From NCBI GenBank assembly GCA_958496175.1, contig OY292280.1, positions 2,914,001 to 2,978,000 of the forward strand: DNA of 64,000 bases. Direction: 5' to 3'. The position numbers and the translations under genes are program-made. Origin of the DNA: Sisyra terminalis. Lineage: Eukaryota; Arthropoda; Insecta; Neuroptera; Sisyridae. Below, in pieces: positions 1-12,160 of the stretch (positions are counted from its first letter, which is position 1; each line of letters opens with the position of its first letter). The notes under the pieces were generated by a model. The model saw only the letters and a program-made list of their open reading frames with translations. It ran no database searches and was not told the DNA's origin.

Positions 1-520
1 AATTTTGGCGAAACAAAACATCCCTTATATCCTTTTTATGCACTCGAAAATTGTCCTTTTTGAAACTTTGAAACGATATTGCGGGTGTTCTTTTGCACAC
101 AGGATAAAAATTTTTTCACTCCACATCTCACGGAATGACATTGTATAATAATCCGTTGCGAAAATTATCTCTTATAAGAAGAAGTCATCCCTCGAAAATG
201 ACTATTTTTTTGGCTAATTTGGAGCATGCGTTTTTACTTCCTTAACTTCCTGTTTTAATTTTCCAAGGATCTAACCAACTAATGCTTATTATTTTTTGTA
301 ACACGGTTAGGGATGATCTAGTCTACAATATTCAGTTCAGTTTTAGCGAAAAAAACATCCCTTATATCCTTTTTATACTCTTGAAAATAGTCCTTTTTGA
401 AACTTTGAATCGATATTGCGGGGTGAAAATTAGCTCTTATATGAATAAGTCAACCCCTAAAATACGAAGATACCCTTTAAGATACAAAGCTGATATGAAC
501 TTCCCAATGGTTTAAATTTT
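1..520 (-). repeat. Outer copies of the 338-bp tandem unit, left side
   Basis: About 1.4 copies of the unit that is tandemly arrayed at 9395-11855, here in the opposite orientation. The marker TCCCTTATATCC recurs at 21 and 358, a spacing of 337 bp. The second copy has an internal deletion near 430, where the text jumps from the GATATTGCGGG motif to the GTGAAAATTAGCTC motif. The array probably continues to the left of the window. No gene is seen here; the short ORF at 282-515 lies inside repeat sequence. Confidence 0.8.
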
Positions 521-1404
521 GGTCAGTAGGTTTTTTTCGTTGTGAGTCTAAAAGTATCAAGATGTATGGATTAGGGAAAAGATTGGGTTGATCGGTTTTA
601 TTCAGGAACCAAATTGTGATACTCAGAATTTATGGGTTGATACCAGATATGTGCTATTGAAGTTACATTGGACAAGAATTGAGGTTAGGGGAAGTGGAAC
701 TTCCATGAAAGAGTTAATACGAAAATAATGAATGAAAAAATAAATATTTGTTCTTCCAATATTTTAAATTTGTTGGATTGGTTCACAAGTATCAAAAATT
801 TCTATTCTCTTTTCAATCTTAATCATGTACTTAAGGATAAGAAAGATAATCGGTAATGGAATAAATTCAATTTTAATCCCAATTTTTTTTATTTGGGAAC
901 ATCGTTACTATTGTTCCAGTAAGGAGCTTTGACGAACAATGGCACAAAGCACAGAAGCATGCATCCCATAAATAATAACAGGAAGATAATTGCTACTTCC
1001 AAGAAATTCATTTCTACCGAAACATATATTCATTAATCTTTACTGAACTATTCTAAATTATTTATTCCTGAGGTAAACTTAGAATATATCGAATATTAGA
1101 ACATCACCTAAAGTATTTGATTCCCAATAATTCACCGTTTTCTTTTATTAAAATTATAAAAATTTAACCAAATTTAACATTTATCCATTTCACAATTATG
1201 AAAATAGTGGATCTCATATATATAAAAAACAGAACAAAAGTACATTCAACATAAATACATATTACCAAGATATAAGTCACGAAGACGAAGTTGCAGGTAT
1301 CCACTATCAATTAAAAAAAGTGAGAAACCGATTGAAAATCAAATTTGTCTAAAAAAACAAAAAAATCATATTTCTTTTAGTAAGCTGAAAAAAGATATCC
1401 TTAA
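521..1404. other. Gene-free A+T-rich interval
   Basis: No ORF of interest and no splice-bounded exon was seen. The segment separates two blocks of the 338-bp repeat and was probably inserted into, or left over within, the outer repeat block. Confidence 0.5.
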
Positions 1405-1912
1405 GGGTGCCAAAATGTGTAAGTGTGAGAGAGATGCGAATACAACAAGGGAATACCCCCATAGAAACTTGGTCACTAGGTAAGTAGGTCACTAGGTCAT
1501 TTCACTTTCGTTACGAGTGCGTACAAACGAATGGAATTTACTTACGCATAACGCACTTGGCGCCCCCAGTTTCATTCATAATTCCTCGGATTTATGAATG
1601 AAAAGTTTGGACCTGCCTATGCACCTAGCTGCATTTCTCTCCCACTTACGTATATTGACACCTGAGCTTAGACGATCTTTTTTCATTTAGTACAACGCCC
1701 CAAACTTGGTTGTCCTGAATCTATGAATGCAAATTCTAACCTACCGTCATTACCTGTCTTCTTCTTACACTTATGTATTTGGCCACCCAAACGCTTGTTA
1801 TTTTTTTTTAGTACGTGCAATATTCAAAAAGAGTATTTTTCGCCCTTCCAAGAATCATTGAGCCTACTTTGATTTACCTGTCTTCTTCTAACACATACAA
1901 ATTTTGGCACCC
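1405..1912. mobile_element. Candidate MITE with GGGTGCC terminal inverted repeats
   Basis: The left end reads GGGTGCCAAAATGTGTAAGT. The right end, reverse-complemented, reads GGGTGCCAAAATTTGTATGT. Inside, a pyrimidine-rich motif (CTGTCTTCTTCT followed by ACAC and a CACCC end) recurs as diverged direct copies near 1640, 1757 and 1880, so the right part looks internally repetitive. No transposase coding is present. The target-site duplication is unclear, so the superfamily is not assigned. Confidence 0.45.
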
Positions 1913-3136
1913 AAGTATTCATCATCCCTTGGAATATTTCGTAGATAATAAAAATGCGCTAACATAAATTTGTATTGGAATGAAAAAAGAGAGGTTCTAA
2001 ATTTTCATCCTTATCTCTGTACTTAAAGCCGTTTTCACTAAAATTGTATGTAAACTGTATGTATGTATCTTATATAGAGAACAGATATTCAAAAAAATCA
2101 AATTTCACGTAAGGGCATTGTTTAATAATCCGTTGTGAAAATTAGCTCTTATAAGGAAAAGTCACCCCTCGAAAATGACCATTTTTTAGGCTAAATTGGT
2201 GCTTGCGTTTTTACCTCCTTAAAATCCCGATTTAATTTTCCAAGGATCTAGCCAATAAATGGTAACTATTTTCATGCAATACTATTAAGGATGATTAAGT
2301 CTAAAATATTCTACCTAATTTTCTAGAAACAAATCATCCCTTATATCCTTTTTATGCACTTGAAAATAGTCCTATTTGGAACTTTGAATTGATATTGCAA
2401 TAATAAATTGGTGCATGCGAATTTTGTTGGAAACTTTAAGTACAGCTACCTGACTCACAGGTGGCACTAAAAACTTAAGTTGGTTTAGTTGACATACATG
2501 TCAAGAGTTCACACATTCTGACATAGATGGAGATACGGTACAAGTCAACGTTACAGATAATTTTTGAAAGTTATTAGTTCATAATTGACTTTACTTTATC
2601 CAAATTTATTTAATTTTTAATGTTATGGTTGTTTGAATTGATGGCCAATGTTGCATTTTAATTTCATAAGATCAGAATCGAATCAAATAAATGTAAAACA
2701 GGTAATATTTATTATGAAATTTTAGATATGGGCGCAATGTTTATATATGGTTATATGTACATTCTGTTAATTTTGTAGATATTTTCCCACGATTAAATAA
2801 CTAATGAGTAACAAAAATGTATTTTTAAAATACATTTAAAAAGAAATTATACAGAGAATTATCTAATTTAATCATCTGCAAATGTAAGCCACTGGGAGTG
2901 GAGCTTAAGAATGATTCAGTCTTAAATAAGCAGTAATATTCCTGCGAACACAATCCATCTCATATATCCTTTTTATGTATTTGAAAATTGTCCTTTTTGA
3001 ATTTTTGAAAAAATAGCATTTATCAGGAAAAGCAATCTTGCAATTATCCGTTTTTGTTAATAATGCAGAAGTTTAGCAACCATTGTTTAATTATAAGTAT
3101 AATTTGTTTAAATAATAATTAAATATATTTTTACAG

Positions 3137-3376
3137 ATCCAAATTACCAAGAACCTAAGGACCAAGACATTGTTTTTGCGCTGAAGAATGTATCATCTTT
3201 TTGGGAAAATAAATGATTGGTAAGTCGCTGTACTTTTGATACCTCCAATTATTGATTTATTGATTTTTGATTATTTATTGATTTTTTCGTTCCAGAAGAA
3301 GCTGACCGATGACAACGGAGAATTATTCATTGGAGTTGAGATGTTCATCATTTCCAATTGGACGTTTGAGGAATAA
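3137..3376 (+). pseudogene. Captured two-exon gene fragment, left arm of palindrome
   Basis: Exon-like block 1 (3137-3219) starts after TTTTTACAG and ends at a GTAAGT donor. Block 2 (3296-3376) starts after a TTCCAG acceptor and ends in TAA. The 76-bp intron joins them in the same frame: the first block reads PNYQEPKDQDIVFALKN and onwards, the second starts KKLTDDNGELFIGVEMF and ends NWTFEE. A TGA lies two codons before the junction (3214-3216) and breaks the otherwise continuous frame. I do not recognise the family. Matching frame and phase across consensus splice sites argues for a genuine gene piece carried by the element. It is duplicated inverted at 8472-8711. Confidence 0.55.
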
Positions 3377-3962
3377 ATGCGGATCGTTGGAGAATCATCA
3401 ATCAAATTCCTGTGGGATATCATTTCCACAATTGATATCTACCAAGAAGATCACTAATGGATTTACTACAACAATCTGTGCTGTAAATTGTGTTTTAATA
3501 ATTCAGTGAATGTGAAGTGATTATGTGGTTAAAGTGATAAATAATTAGAATATCAGAAAATACAAAATCTTTTTATTAACTTAATATTTCTATATGATTG
3601 TAATATTTGATACTTTTACATAAATTATATAAACTATTGTAATATTGGAAAAACTAATATTGTAACTTATTATAAACTGTATTGATATTTAACATTAATA
3701 AATTTATTTTAATTGAATATATTGTTTCAATTCGATTTTCCGCACCCCTCCTCTTGAATTTTATATTTCAGAGTTAGAATACAAAGAAAAGTTAAGATAA
3801 TGCAACGATAAGGTAAGTAAGGTAAGTTCAATGTTTTTCGATAGATTATCGAATAATTCGATAAAGCCAATATCGAAAAATATCTCAACTTTTTGAAGTC
3901 CTTATCGATTTTTCATTATATATAAATTTTTATTTTCTGAAGAAACTCTTTTGAAATGCAAA

Positions 3963-5257
3963 TTTGTTTTTTTCGAAAAAAAGGATCAAGGACCTTAAAA
4001 TGTTGCAATGTCTTAATTCAAATTTTCCAACTTTAACATGGAGCAGCCATGGTTAAAATATTTTTGGAAAATTCCAATTCCTTCGATCGAAAAAATTTTC
4101 ATTTTCCACAAATCTCATAAGAATTGTTTATATATGAGTTTTAAGGTCATTTACATATATCATCTGATAGCCGAATCGTCTTGGTCGCCGTTGCTGATGT
4201 TCGGAGTCGAGGTCCCTGGTTCGCATCCCGATTGGTCCCGGATTTTTATAATTTCTAATAATTGATTTCTATTCCTAACAGCTTATAATATCACTAATTA
4301 ACATTAATTCTTAATTCCAGACATTGTTTCATCGAAATATTCGATCGAGAAGTTCTAGCCTTTCGGGGTCGGAAATGATCGATCGATTCGATGATGCAAA
4401 ATATTTTTCATTTTATTTTTGCTCAATGGTTTTGTGACGTCACTCATTTTCATGTATATGACGTCACACATACGTCGCCATCCAATGACATCACCCAATG
4501 ACGTCATTCCCGAAAAAAATCGAAAAATGAGCGAATTTTCGATTTTCGGGTAATGGGATTTTGGGAATGGCTTAGCTACGTCACGGGAGGCCTAAAAAAC
4601 ATATCCTAAAGTGAATTTTTTGCGTTTTTTTTCCAAAATTTTTCAGCCGAATTTCTGAAAATTCCCCAAAATAAGCTAAACTAGCTGATTTTTTTCACTT
4701 TTTGCAACTATAAAGCCATTTGTAGCGATAACTATCGATCGTAGGTAAACGATAGTAGGCTCATTCGATAGCGCTTGAATTACTCTATCGATGGTATAAA
4801 TTTGGTCCCGGAAAAGCTTAAGGGGAAAAACTTTTCTTTTCCACTTCTCAGAAATTTCATTTCGTCGACCAAATGTACGTCGACTTTTTCCAAAAAAATA
4901 AATATCGAATTTTGCGATGAAATTCGCATCATAGCTACATTACGTGGACATCGAAACATAAATGTAAAAGAATTTCAACTTTTCGATGTCGTTAGTGGTT
5001 TTTTCGATATTTAATATTCATCTATTGTGCTACTTAATGCTATTTAAATACAAATTTGTTTTCTTGAAAAAAAGGATCAAGGACCTAAAAGTTTTCCAAT
5101 GTGGTTGTACATCTTTTCCGATCGTAACATGGAGTACCTATAGTTAAAATTTTTCCGGAAAATTCCAAGGAAATCGTTCGATTGTAAAAATTTAAAGTTA
5201 ATTAATTCGATATTAAAGAATTATATATTATGCAAGATAATGCTATTCAAATACAAA
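3963..5257 (+). repeat. 1.3-kb module, copy 1 (left arm only)
   Basis: Starts at the AAAGGATCAAGGACC motif and runs about 1295 bp to the same motif at about 5278. It contains a tRNA-like SINE head, a CpG-containing TGACGTCA-rich stretch near 4435-4500, and TATCGAT motifs. A direct copy follows immediately and a third copy lies inverted in the right arm. The ORFs of 60-79 codons in it are repeated in every copy and carry no recognisable domain. Confidence 0.7.
4163..4262 (+). mobile_element. tRNA-derived SINE-like head, copy 1
   Basis: A degenerate A box (GATAGCCGAATCGTCTTGG) is followed about 35 bases later by a B box GGTTCGCATCC (4218-4228), then CCGGATTTTTATAA. Box order and spacing are those of a tRNA-derived RNA polymerase III promoter, but the fold is not that of an intact tRNA gene. 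Direct and inverted copies sit at 5459-5558 and 7585-7688. Confidence 0.55.
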
Positions 5258-6553
5258 TATGTTTTTTTCAAAAAAAAGGATCAAGGATCTTAAAATGTTG
5301 CAATGTTTTAATTGAAAATTTCCAACTTTAACATGGAGCAGCTATGGTTAAAATATTTTTGGAAAACTCCAATTCCTTCGATCGAAAAAAATTTTCATTT
5401 TCCACAAATCTCATAAGAATTGTTTATATATGAGTTTTAAGGTCATTTACATATATCATCTGATAGCCGAGTCGTCTTGGTCGCCGTTGCTGTTGTTCGG
5501 AGTCGAGGTCCCTGGTTCGCATCCCGATTGGTCCCGGATTTTTATAATTTCTAATAATTAATATCTATTCCTTACAGCATATAATATCACTAATTAACAT
5601 TAATTCTTAATTCCAGACATTGTATCATCGAAATATTCGATCGAACAGTTCCAGCCTTTCGAGGTTGGAAATGATCGATCGATCGATGAGGCAATATATT
5701 TTTCATTTTATTTTGCTTAATGGTTTTGTGACGTCACTCATTTTCATTTATATGACGTCACACATACGTCGCCACCCAATGACGTCATTCCCGAAAAATT
5801 AGAAAAATGACCGAATTTTCGATTTTCGGGAAGTAGGATTCTGGGAATGGCTTAGTTACGTCATGGGAGGCATAAAAAACTTATTCTAAAGTCAATTTTT
5901 TTCTTTTTTTTTGAGGGGGGGGGACCTCGAATTTTCGAATTTAGTAAAATGGGATTTCGGGAATGGCTTAGCTACGCTCCGAGAAGCCTAAAAATCATTT
6001 TTAATTATATAATTTTTCATTTTTTGGCGAAAATTTTCCGGCCGAAATTCTGAAGAATCCCAAAAATAGGCCTAAATTGGCGTTTTTTTTCACTTTTTCC
6101 AACTTTAAAGCCATTTGTAGCGAAAAGTATCGATCGTAGGTTAACGATAGTAGGCTCATTCGATAGCTCTTGAATTACTCTATCGATGGTATAAATTTGG
6201 TCCCGGAAAAGCTTAAGGGGAAAATCTTTTTTTTTCCACTTCTCAGAAATTTCATTTCGTCGACCAAATGTACGTCGATTTTTTTCAAAAAAATTTTTGT
6301 CGAATTTCTCGATGAAATTCATACCATAGCTGTATTACGTTACGATCGATACATAAATCGAATAAAACCTAAATTTTTCGATATCGTTAATGATTTTTTC
6401 GATATTTAAAATTCTCTTATTGGGCTTTTTGAAAACAAATTTATTTTGTTAAAATAAGGATCAAGGACTTAAAAATTTTCCAATGTGGTTTTACATCTTT
6501 TCCGATCGTAACATGGAGCACCTATGGTTAAAATTTTGCCGGATAATTCCATT
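5258..6553 (+). repeat. 1.3-kb module, copy 2 (left arm, abuts palindrome centre)
   Basis: Direct duplicate of 3963-5257, with some internal gains. A G-rich tract near 5926 (GAGGGGGGGGGACC) and a segment near 5945-6050 are present here and in the right arm but absent from copy 1. The mirror image occupies about 6591-7890, so the inversion happened between this copy and the right arm, not copy 1. Confidence 0.65.
5459..5558 (+). mobile_element. tRNA-derived SINE-like head, copy 2
   Basis: Same structure as the copy at 4163, with B box GGTTCGCATCC at 5514-5524 and an A-box-like GATAGCCGAGTCGTCTTGG. Confidence 0.55.
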
Positions 6554-6590
6554 AAAATCCTTTGTTCAAATGGTCACCAGAACGATTTTC
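6554..6590. other. Spacer at the centre of the palindrome
   Basis: About 37 bp of non-palindromic sequence lies between the arms, which end in ...AATTCCAT on the left and ATGGAATT... on the right. It would form the loop of a hairpin with a stem of more than 3 kb. Confidence 0.75.
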
Positions 6591-7584
6591 ATGGAATTTT
6601 CCGGCAAAATTTTAAACATAGGTGCTCCATGTTACGATCGGAAAAGATGTAAAACCACATTGGAAACCTTTTAAGTCCTTAATCCTTTTTTTCAAGAAAA
6701 CAAATTTGCATTTAAGTAGCACAATAAGAGAATTTTAAATATCGAAAAAATCATTAACGATATCGAAAAATTTAGGTTTTATTCGATTTATGTTTCGATC
6801 GTAACGTAATACAGCTATGGTATGAATTTCATCGAGAAATTCGACAAAAATTTTTTTGAAAAAAATCGACGTACATTTGGTCGACGAAATGAAATTTCTG
6901 AGAAGTGGAAAAAAAAAGATTTTCCCCTTAAGCTTTTCCGGGACCAAATTTATACCATCGATAGAGAAATTCAAGAGCTATCGAATGAGCCTACTATCGT
7001 TAACCTACGATCGATACTTTTCGCTACAAATGGCTTTAAATTTGGAAAAAGTGAAAAAAAACGCCAATTTAGGCCTATTTTTGGGATTCTTCAGAATTTC
7101 GGCCGGAAAATTTTCGCCAAAAAATGAAAAATTATATAATTAAAAATGATTTTTAGGCTTCTCGGAGCGTAGCTAAGCCATTCCCGAAATCCCATTTTAC
7201 TAAATTCGAAAATTCGAGGTCCCCCCCCTCAAAAAAAAAGAAAAAAATTGACTTTAGAATAAGTTTTTTATGCCTCCCATGACGTAACTAAGCCATTCCC
7301 AGAATCCTACTTCCCGAAAATCGAAAATTCGGTCATTTTTCTAATTTTTCGGGAATGACGTCATTGGGTGGCGACGTATGTGTGACGTCATATAAATGAA
7401 AATGAGTGACGTCACAAAACCATTAAGCAAAATAAAATGAAAAATATATTGCCTCATCGATCGATCGATCATTTCCAACCTCGAAAGGCTGGAACTATTC
7501 GATCGAATATTTCGATGATACAATGTCTGGAATTAAGAATTAATGTTAATTAGTGATATTATATGCTGTAAGGAATAGATATTA

Positions 7585-7688
7585 ATTATTAGAAATTATA
7601 AAAATCCGGGACCAATCGGGATGCGAACCAGGGACCTCGACTCCGAACAACAGCAACGGCGACCAAGACGACTCGGCTATCAGATGAT
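7585..7688 (-). mobile_element. tRNA-derived SINE-like head, copy 3 (inverted)
   Basis: Mirror copy in the right arm. The B box complement GGATGCGAACC is at 7619-7629 and the A-box side near 7670-7688. Confidence 0.55.
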
Positions 7689-8471
7689 ATATGTAAATGA
7701 CGTTAAAACTCATATATAAACAATTCTTAAGAGATTTGTGGAAAATCGAAAAATTTTTTCGATCGAAGGAATTGGAATTTTCCAAAAATATTTTAACCAT
7801 GGCTGCTCCATGTTAAAGTTGGAAATTTTCAATTAAAACATTGCAACATTTTAAGGTCCTTGATCCTTTTTTTTGAAAAAAACATATTTGTATTTCAAAA
7901 GAATTCCTTCAGAAAATAAAATTTATATATAATGAAAAATCGATAAGGACTTCAAAAAGTTGAGATATTTTTCGATATTGGCTTTATCGAATTATTCGAT
8001 AATCTATCGAAAAACATTGAACTTACCTTACTTACCTTATCGTTGCATTATCTTAACTTTTCTTTGTATTCTAACTCTGAAATATAAAATTCAAGAGGAG
8101 GGGTGCGGAAAATCGAATTGAAACAATATATTCAATTAAAATAAATTTATTAATGTTAAATATCAATACAGTTTATAATAAGTTACAATATTAGTTTTTC
8201 CAATATTACAATAGTTTATATAATTTATGTAAAAGTATCAAATATTACAATCATATAGAAATATTAAGTTAATAAAAAGATTTTGTATTTTCTGATATTC
8301 TAATTATTTATCACTTTAACCACATAATCACTTCACATTCACTGAATTATTAAAACACAATTTACAGCACAGATTGTTGTAGTAAATCCATTAGTGATCT
8401 TCTTGGTAGATATCAATTGTGGAAATGATATCCCACAGGAATTTGATTGATGATTCTCCAACGATCCGCAT

Positions 8472-8711
8472 TTATTCCTCAAACGTCCAATTGGGAATGA
8501 TGAACATCTCAACTCCAATGAATAATTCTCCGTTGTCATCGGTCAGCTTCTTCTGGAACGAAAAAATCAATAAATAATCAAAAATCAATAAATCAATAAT
8601 TGGAGGTATCAAAAGTACAGCGACTTACCAATCATTTATTTTCCCAAAAAGATGATACATTCTTCAGCGCAAAAACAATGTCTTGGTCCTTAGGTTCTTG
8701 GTAATTTGGAT
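8472..8711 (-). pseudogene. Captured two-exon gene fragment, right arm of palindrome
   Basis: Mirror of 3137-3376. Block 1 is 8711-8629 and block 2 is 8552-8472, with the same splice sites, the same in-frame TGA just before the donor and the same TAA end. One visible difference gives Pro instead of Ser in the last stretch (FIIPNWTFEE here, FIISNWTFEE in the left arm). Sharing of the premature stop shows it predates the inverted duplication, or that the arms have been homogenised by gene conversion. Confidence 0.55.
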
Positions 8712-9394
8712 CTGTAAAAATATATTTTATTATTATTTAAACAAATTATACTTATAATGATACAATGGTAGCTAAACTTCTGCATTATTGACAAAAAAGA
8801 ACAATTTTCGAGTGCATAAAAAGGATATAAGGGATGGATTGGGTTCGCAGGAATAATAATGCTCATTTAAGACTGAATCATTCTTAAGTTGCACTCCCAG
8901 TGGCTTACATTGGCAGATGATTTGATTAGATTATTCTATGTATGAATTATTTTTAAATATATTTTAAAAATACATTTTTGTCACTCATTAGTTATTTAAT
9001 CGTTGGAAACTATCTACAAAATTAACAGAAAGTACATATAACCTTATATAAACATTCCGCCCATACCTACAATTTCACAATCAATATTACCTGTTTTACA
9101 TATATTTGATTCGATTCTGATTTTATGAAATTAAAATGTAACATTGGCCATCAGCTCAAACAACCATAACATAAAATATTACAATTATTTGGATAAAGTA
9201 AAGTCAATTATGAACTAATAACTTTCAAAAATTAGCTGTAACATTGACTTGTACCGTAACTCCATCTATGTTAGAATGTGTGAACTCTTGACATGTATGT
9301 CAACAAAACCACCTTAAGTTTGTAGTGCCACCTGTGAGTCAGGTAGCTGTACTTAAAGTTTCCAAATAAATTCGCATGCACCAATTAATTATTG

Positions 9395-11855
9395 CAATAT
9401 CAATTCAAAGTTCCAAATAGGACTATTTGCAAGTGCTTAAAAAAGATATAAGGGATGATTTGTTTCTTGAAAATTAGGTAGAATATTTTAGACTAAATCA
9501 TCCTTAATAGTATTGCATAAAAATAGTTACCATTTATTGGCTAGATCCTTGGAAAATTAAATCGGGAATTTAAGGAGGTGAAAACGCATGCACCAATTTG
9601 GCCTAAAAAATGGTCATTTTCGAGGGGTGACTTATCCTTATAAGAGCTAATTTTCGCAACGGATTATTAAACAATGCCCTTACGTGAGATGTTATGTGAA
9701 AAAATTTTAGTCCTGTGTGCAAAAGGACACCCGCAATATCGATTCAAAGTTTCAAAAAGGACTATTTTCAAGTGCATAAAAAGGATATAAGGGATTATTT
9801 TTTTCTTGAAAATTAGGTAGAATATTTTAGACTGAATCATCCTTAATAGTATTGCATGAAAATAGTAACCATTTATTGGCTAGATCCTTGGAAAATTAAA
9901 TCGGGAATTTAAGGATGTGAAAACGCATGCTCCAATTTGGCCTTAAAAATGGTCATTTTCGAGGGGTGACTTTTCCTTATAAGAGCTAATTTTCACAACG
10001 GATTATTAAACAATGCCCTTACGTGAGATGTTATGTGAAAAAATTTTAGTCCTGTGTGCAAAAGGACACCCGCAATATCGATTCAAAGTTTCAAAAAGGA
10101 CTATTTTCAAGTGCATAAAAAGGATATAAGGGATTATTTTTTTCTTGAAAATTAGGTAGAATATTTTAGACTGAATCATCCTTAATAGTATTGCATGAAA
10201 ATAGTAACCATTTATTGGCTAGATCCCTGGAAAATTAAATCGGGAATTTAAGGATGTGAAAACGCATGCACAAATTTGGCCTAAAAAATGGTCATTTTCG
10301 AGGGGTGACTTTTCCTTATAAGAGCTAATTTTCACAACGGATTATTAAACAATGCCCTTACGTGAGATGTTATGTGAAAAAATTTTAGTCCTGTGTGCAA
10401 AAGGACACCCGCAATATCGATTCAAAGTTTCAAAAAGGACTATTTTCAAGTGCATAAAAAGGATATAAGGGATTATTTTTTTCTTGAAAATTAGGTAGAA
10501 TATTTTAGACTGAATCATCCTTAATAGTATTGCATGAAAATAGTAACCATTTATTGGCTAGATCCCTGGAAAATTAAATCGGGAATTTAAGGATGTGAAA
10601 ACGCATGCACAAATTTGGCCTAAAAAATGGTCATTTTCGAGGGGTGACTTTTCCTTATAAGAGCTAATTTTCACAACGGATTATTAAACAATGCCCTTAC
10701 GTGAGATGTTATGTGAAAAAATTTTAGTCCTGTGTGCAAAAGGACACCCGCAATATCGATTCAAAGTTTCAAAAAGGACTATTTTCAAGTGCATAAAAAG
10801 GATATAAGGGATTATTTTTTTCTTGAAAATTAGGTAGAATATTTTAGACTGAATCATCCTTAATAGTATTGCATGAAAATAGTAACCATTTATTGGCTAG
10901 ATCCTTGGAAAATTAAATCGGGAATTCAAGGATGTGAAAACGCATGCTCCAATTTGGCCTTAAAAATGGTCATTTTCGAGGGGTGACTTTTCCTTATAAG
11001 AGCTAATTTTCACAACGGATTATTAAACAATGCCCTTTCGTGAGATGTTATTGGAAAAAATTTAAGTCCTGTGTGCAAAAGGACACCCGCAATATCGATT
11101 CAAAGTTTCAAAAAGGACTATTTTCAAGTGCATAAAAAGGATATAAGGGATTTTTTTTTTCTTGAAAATTAGGTAGAATATTTTAGACTGAATCATCCAT
11201 AATAGTATTGCATGAAAATATTACCATTTATTGGCTAGATCCTTGGAAAATTAAATCGGGAATTTAAGGATGTGAAAACGCATGCACCAATTTGGCCTAA
11301 AAAATGGTCATTTTCGAGGGGTGACTTTTCCTTATAAGAGCTAATTTTCACAACGGATTATTAAACTATGCCCTTACGTGGATGTTATGTGAAAAAAATT
11401 TAGTCCTGTGTGCAAAAGGACACCCGCAATATCGATTCAAAGTTTCAAAAAGGACTATTATCAAGTGCATAAAAAGGATATAAGGGATGATTTTTTTCTT
11501 GAAAATTAGGTAGAATATTTTAGACTGAATCATCCTTAATAGTATTGCATGAAAATTGTTACCATTTATTGGCTAGATCCTTGGAAAATTAAATCGGGAA
11601 TTCAAGGATGTGAAAACGCATGCACCAATTTGGCCTAAAAAATGGTCATTTTCGAGGGGTGACTTTTCCTTATAAGAGCTAATTTTCACAACGGATTATT
11701 AAACAATACCTTTACGTGAGATGTTATGTGAAATAATTTTAGTCCTGTGTGCAAAAGGACACCCGCAATATCGATTCAAAGTTTCAAAAAGGACTATTTT
11801 CAAGTGTATAAAAAGGATATAAGGGATGAGATTTTTCTTGAAATTTAGTTAGATC
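9395..11855 (+). repeat. 338-bp tandem array, about 7.3 copies, right side
   Basis: The marker AAACGCATGC recurs at 9582, 9921, 10260, 10599, 10938, 11276 and 11614, giving a period of 338-339 bp. Each unit also contains AAAAAGGATATAAGGGAT and a GGACACCCGCAATATCGATT motif. Units 2-5 differ at only a few positions (for example CTCC versus CACA after GCATGC), while the outermost units carry more changes. No coding potential. The same unit occurs inverted on the left side of the palindrome. Confidence 0.9.
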
Positions 11856-12160
11856 TTATATTATCATTTGTTTGAAAAAATTAATGTTAAAGTTAATTCA
11901 ATAAAGTTTCTTGAATTTTTAAAAGAGGGCGTTAAATATAGATATTTTAATAATCCCAAATTTCAATAAGACTTAGCAAATGTAATGATTTAGAGGATTT
12001 CTTAACAATTTAGAGGATATCTTAAGAAATTGATCGAATTTCGTTTAAATAAAATTCGTGTTTATTGAACGATTGCTAAAATCATCATAAATTGGCTCCA
12101 CTAGGCTCATTGATAGTCATTTGCTTATCAGAAGTGAAAAGTAATCGATACACTTGAAAA
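11856..12160. other. Gene-free spacer and probable 5' flank of the 12-kb gene
   Basis: A+T-rich, with no repeat copy recognised. It contains no obvious TATA box; TATCAGAAGTG and AATCGATACACTTG lie just before the ATG at 12161. Confidence 0.4.

Larger units (their letters stand above)
2101..9690. repeat. Giant inverted repeat (fold-back element), arms of about 4.5 and 3.1 kb
   Basis: The left arm (2101-6553) is inverted-complementary to the right arm (6591-9690). A spacer of about 37 bp separates them, with the centre near 6572. Matching landmarks include the captured exons at 3137-3376 versus 8472-8711, the SINE-like heads, and the sequence around 2409-2560 versus 9230-9390. The left arm is longer because a module of about 1.3 kb is duplicated there. 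The outer parts of both arms are copies of the 338-bp unit that is tandemly repeated further out. The design recalls Foldback and Galileo-type elements, which have long inverted repeats with subterminal tandem repeats. No transposase was seen, so this would be non-autonomous or an arrested inverted duplication. Confidence 0.85.

Noticed and set aside
4163..4262. tRNA gene (also considered at 26285-26360 and 57655-57722)
   Set aside because: A and B boxes are present but no acceptor stem pairing or normal anticodon arm could be drawn; the copies are repeated with 3' bodies, which fits SINE heads.
6017..7143. ORFs of 79-101 codons on both strands around the palindrome centre
   Set aside because: They are mirror images of each other created by the inverted repeat, overlap in several frames, are Lys/Phe/Ile-rich like translated A+T DNA, and show no domain.
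9395..11855. CRISPR-like regular repeats
   Set aside because: The period is 338 bp with whole-unit identity and no unique spacers; this is a eukaryotic tandem repeat.
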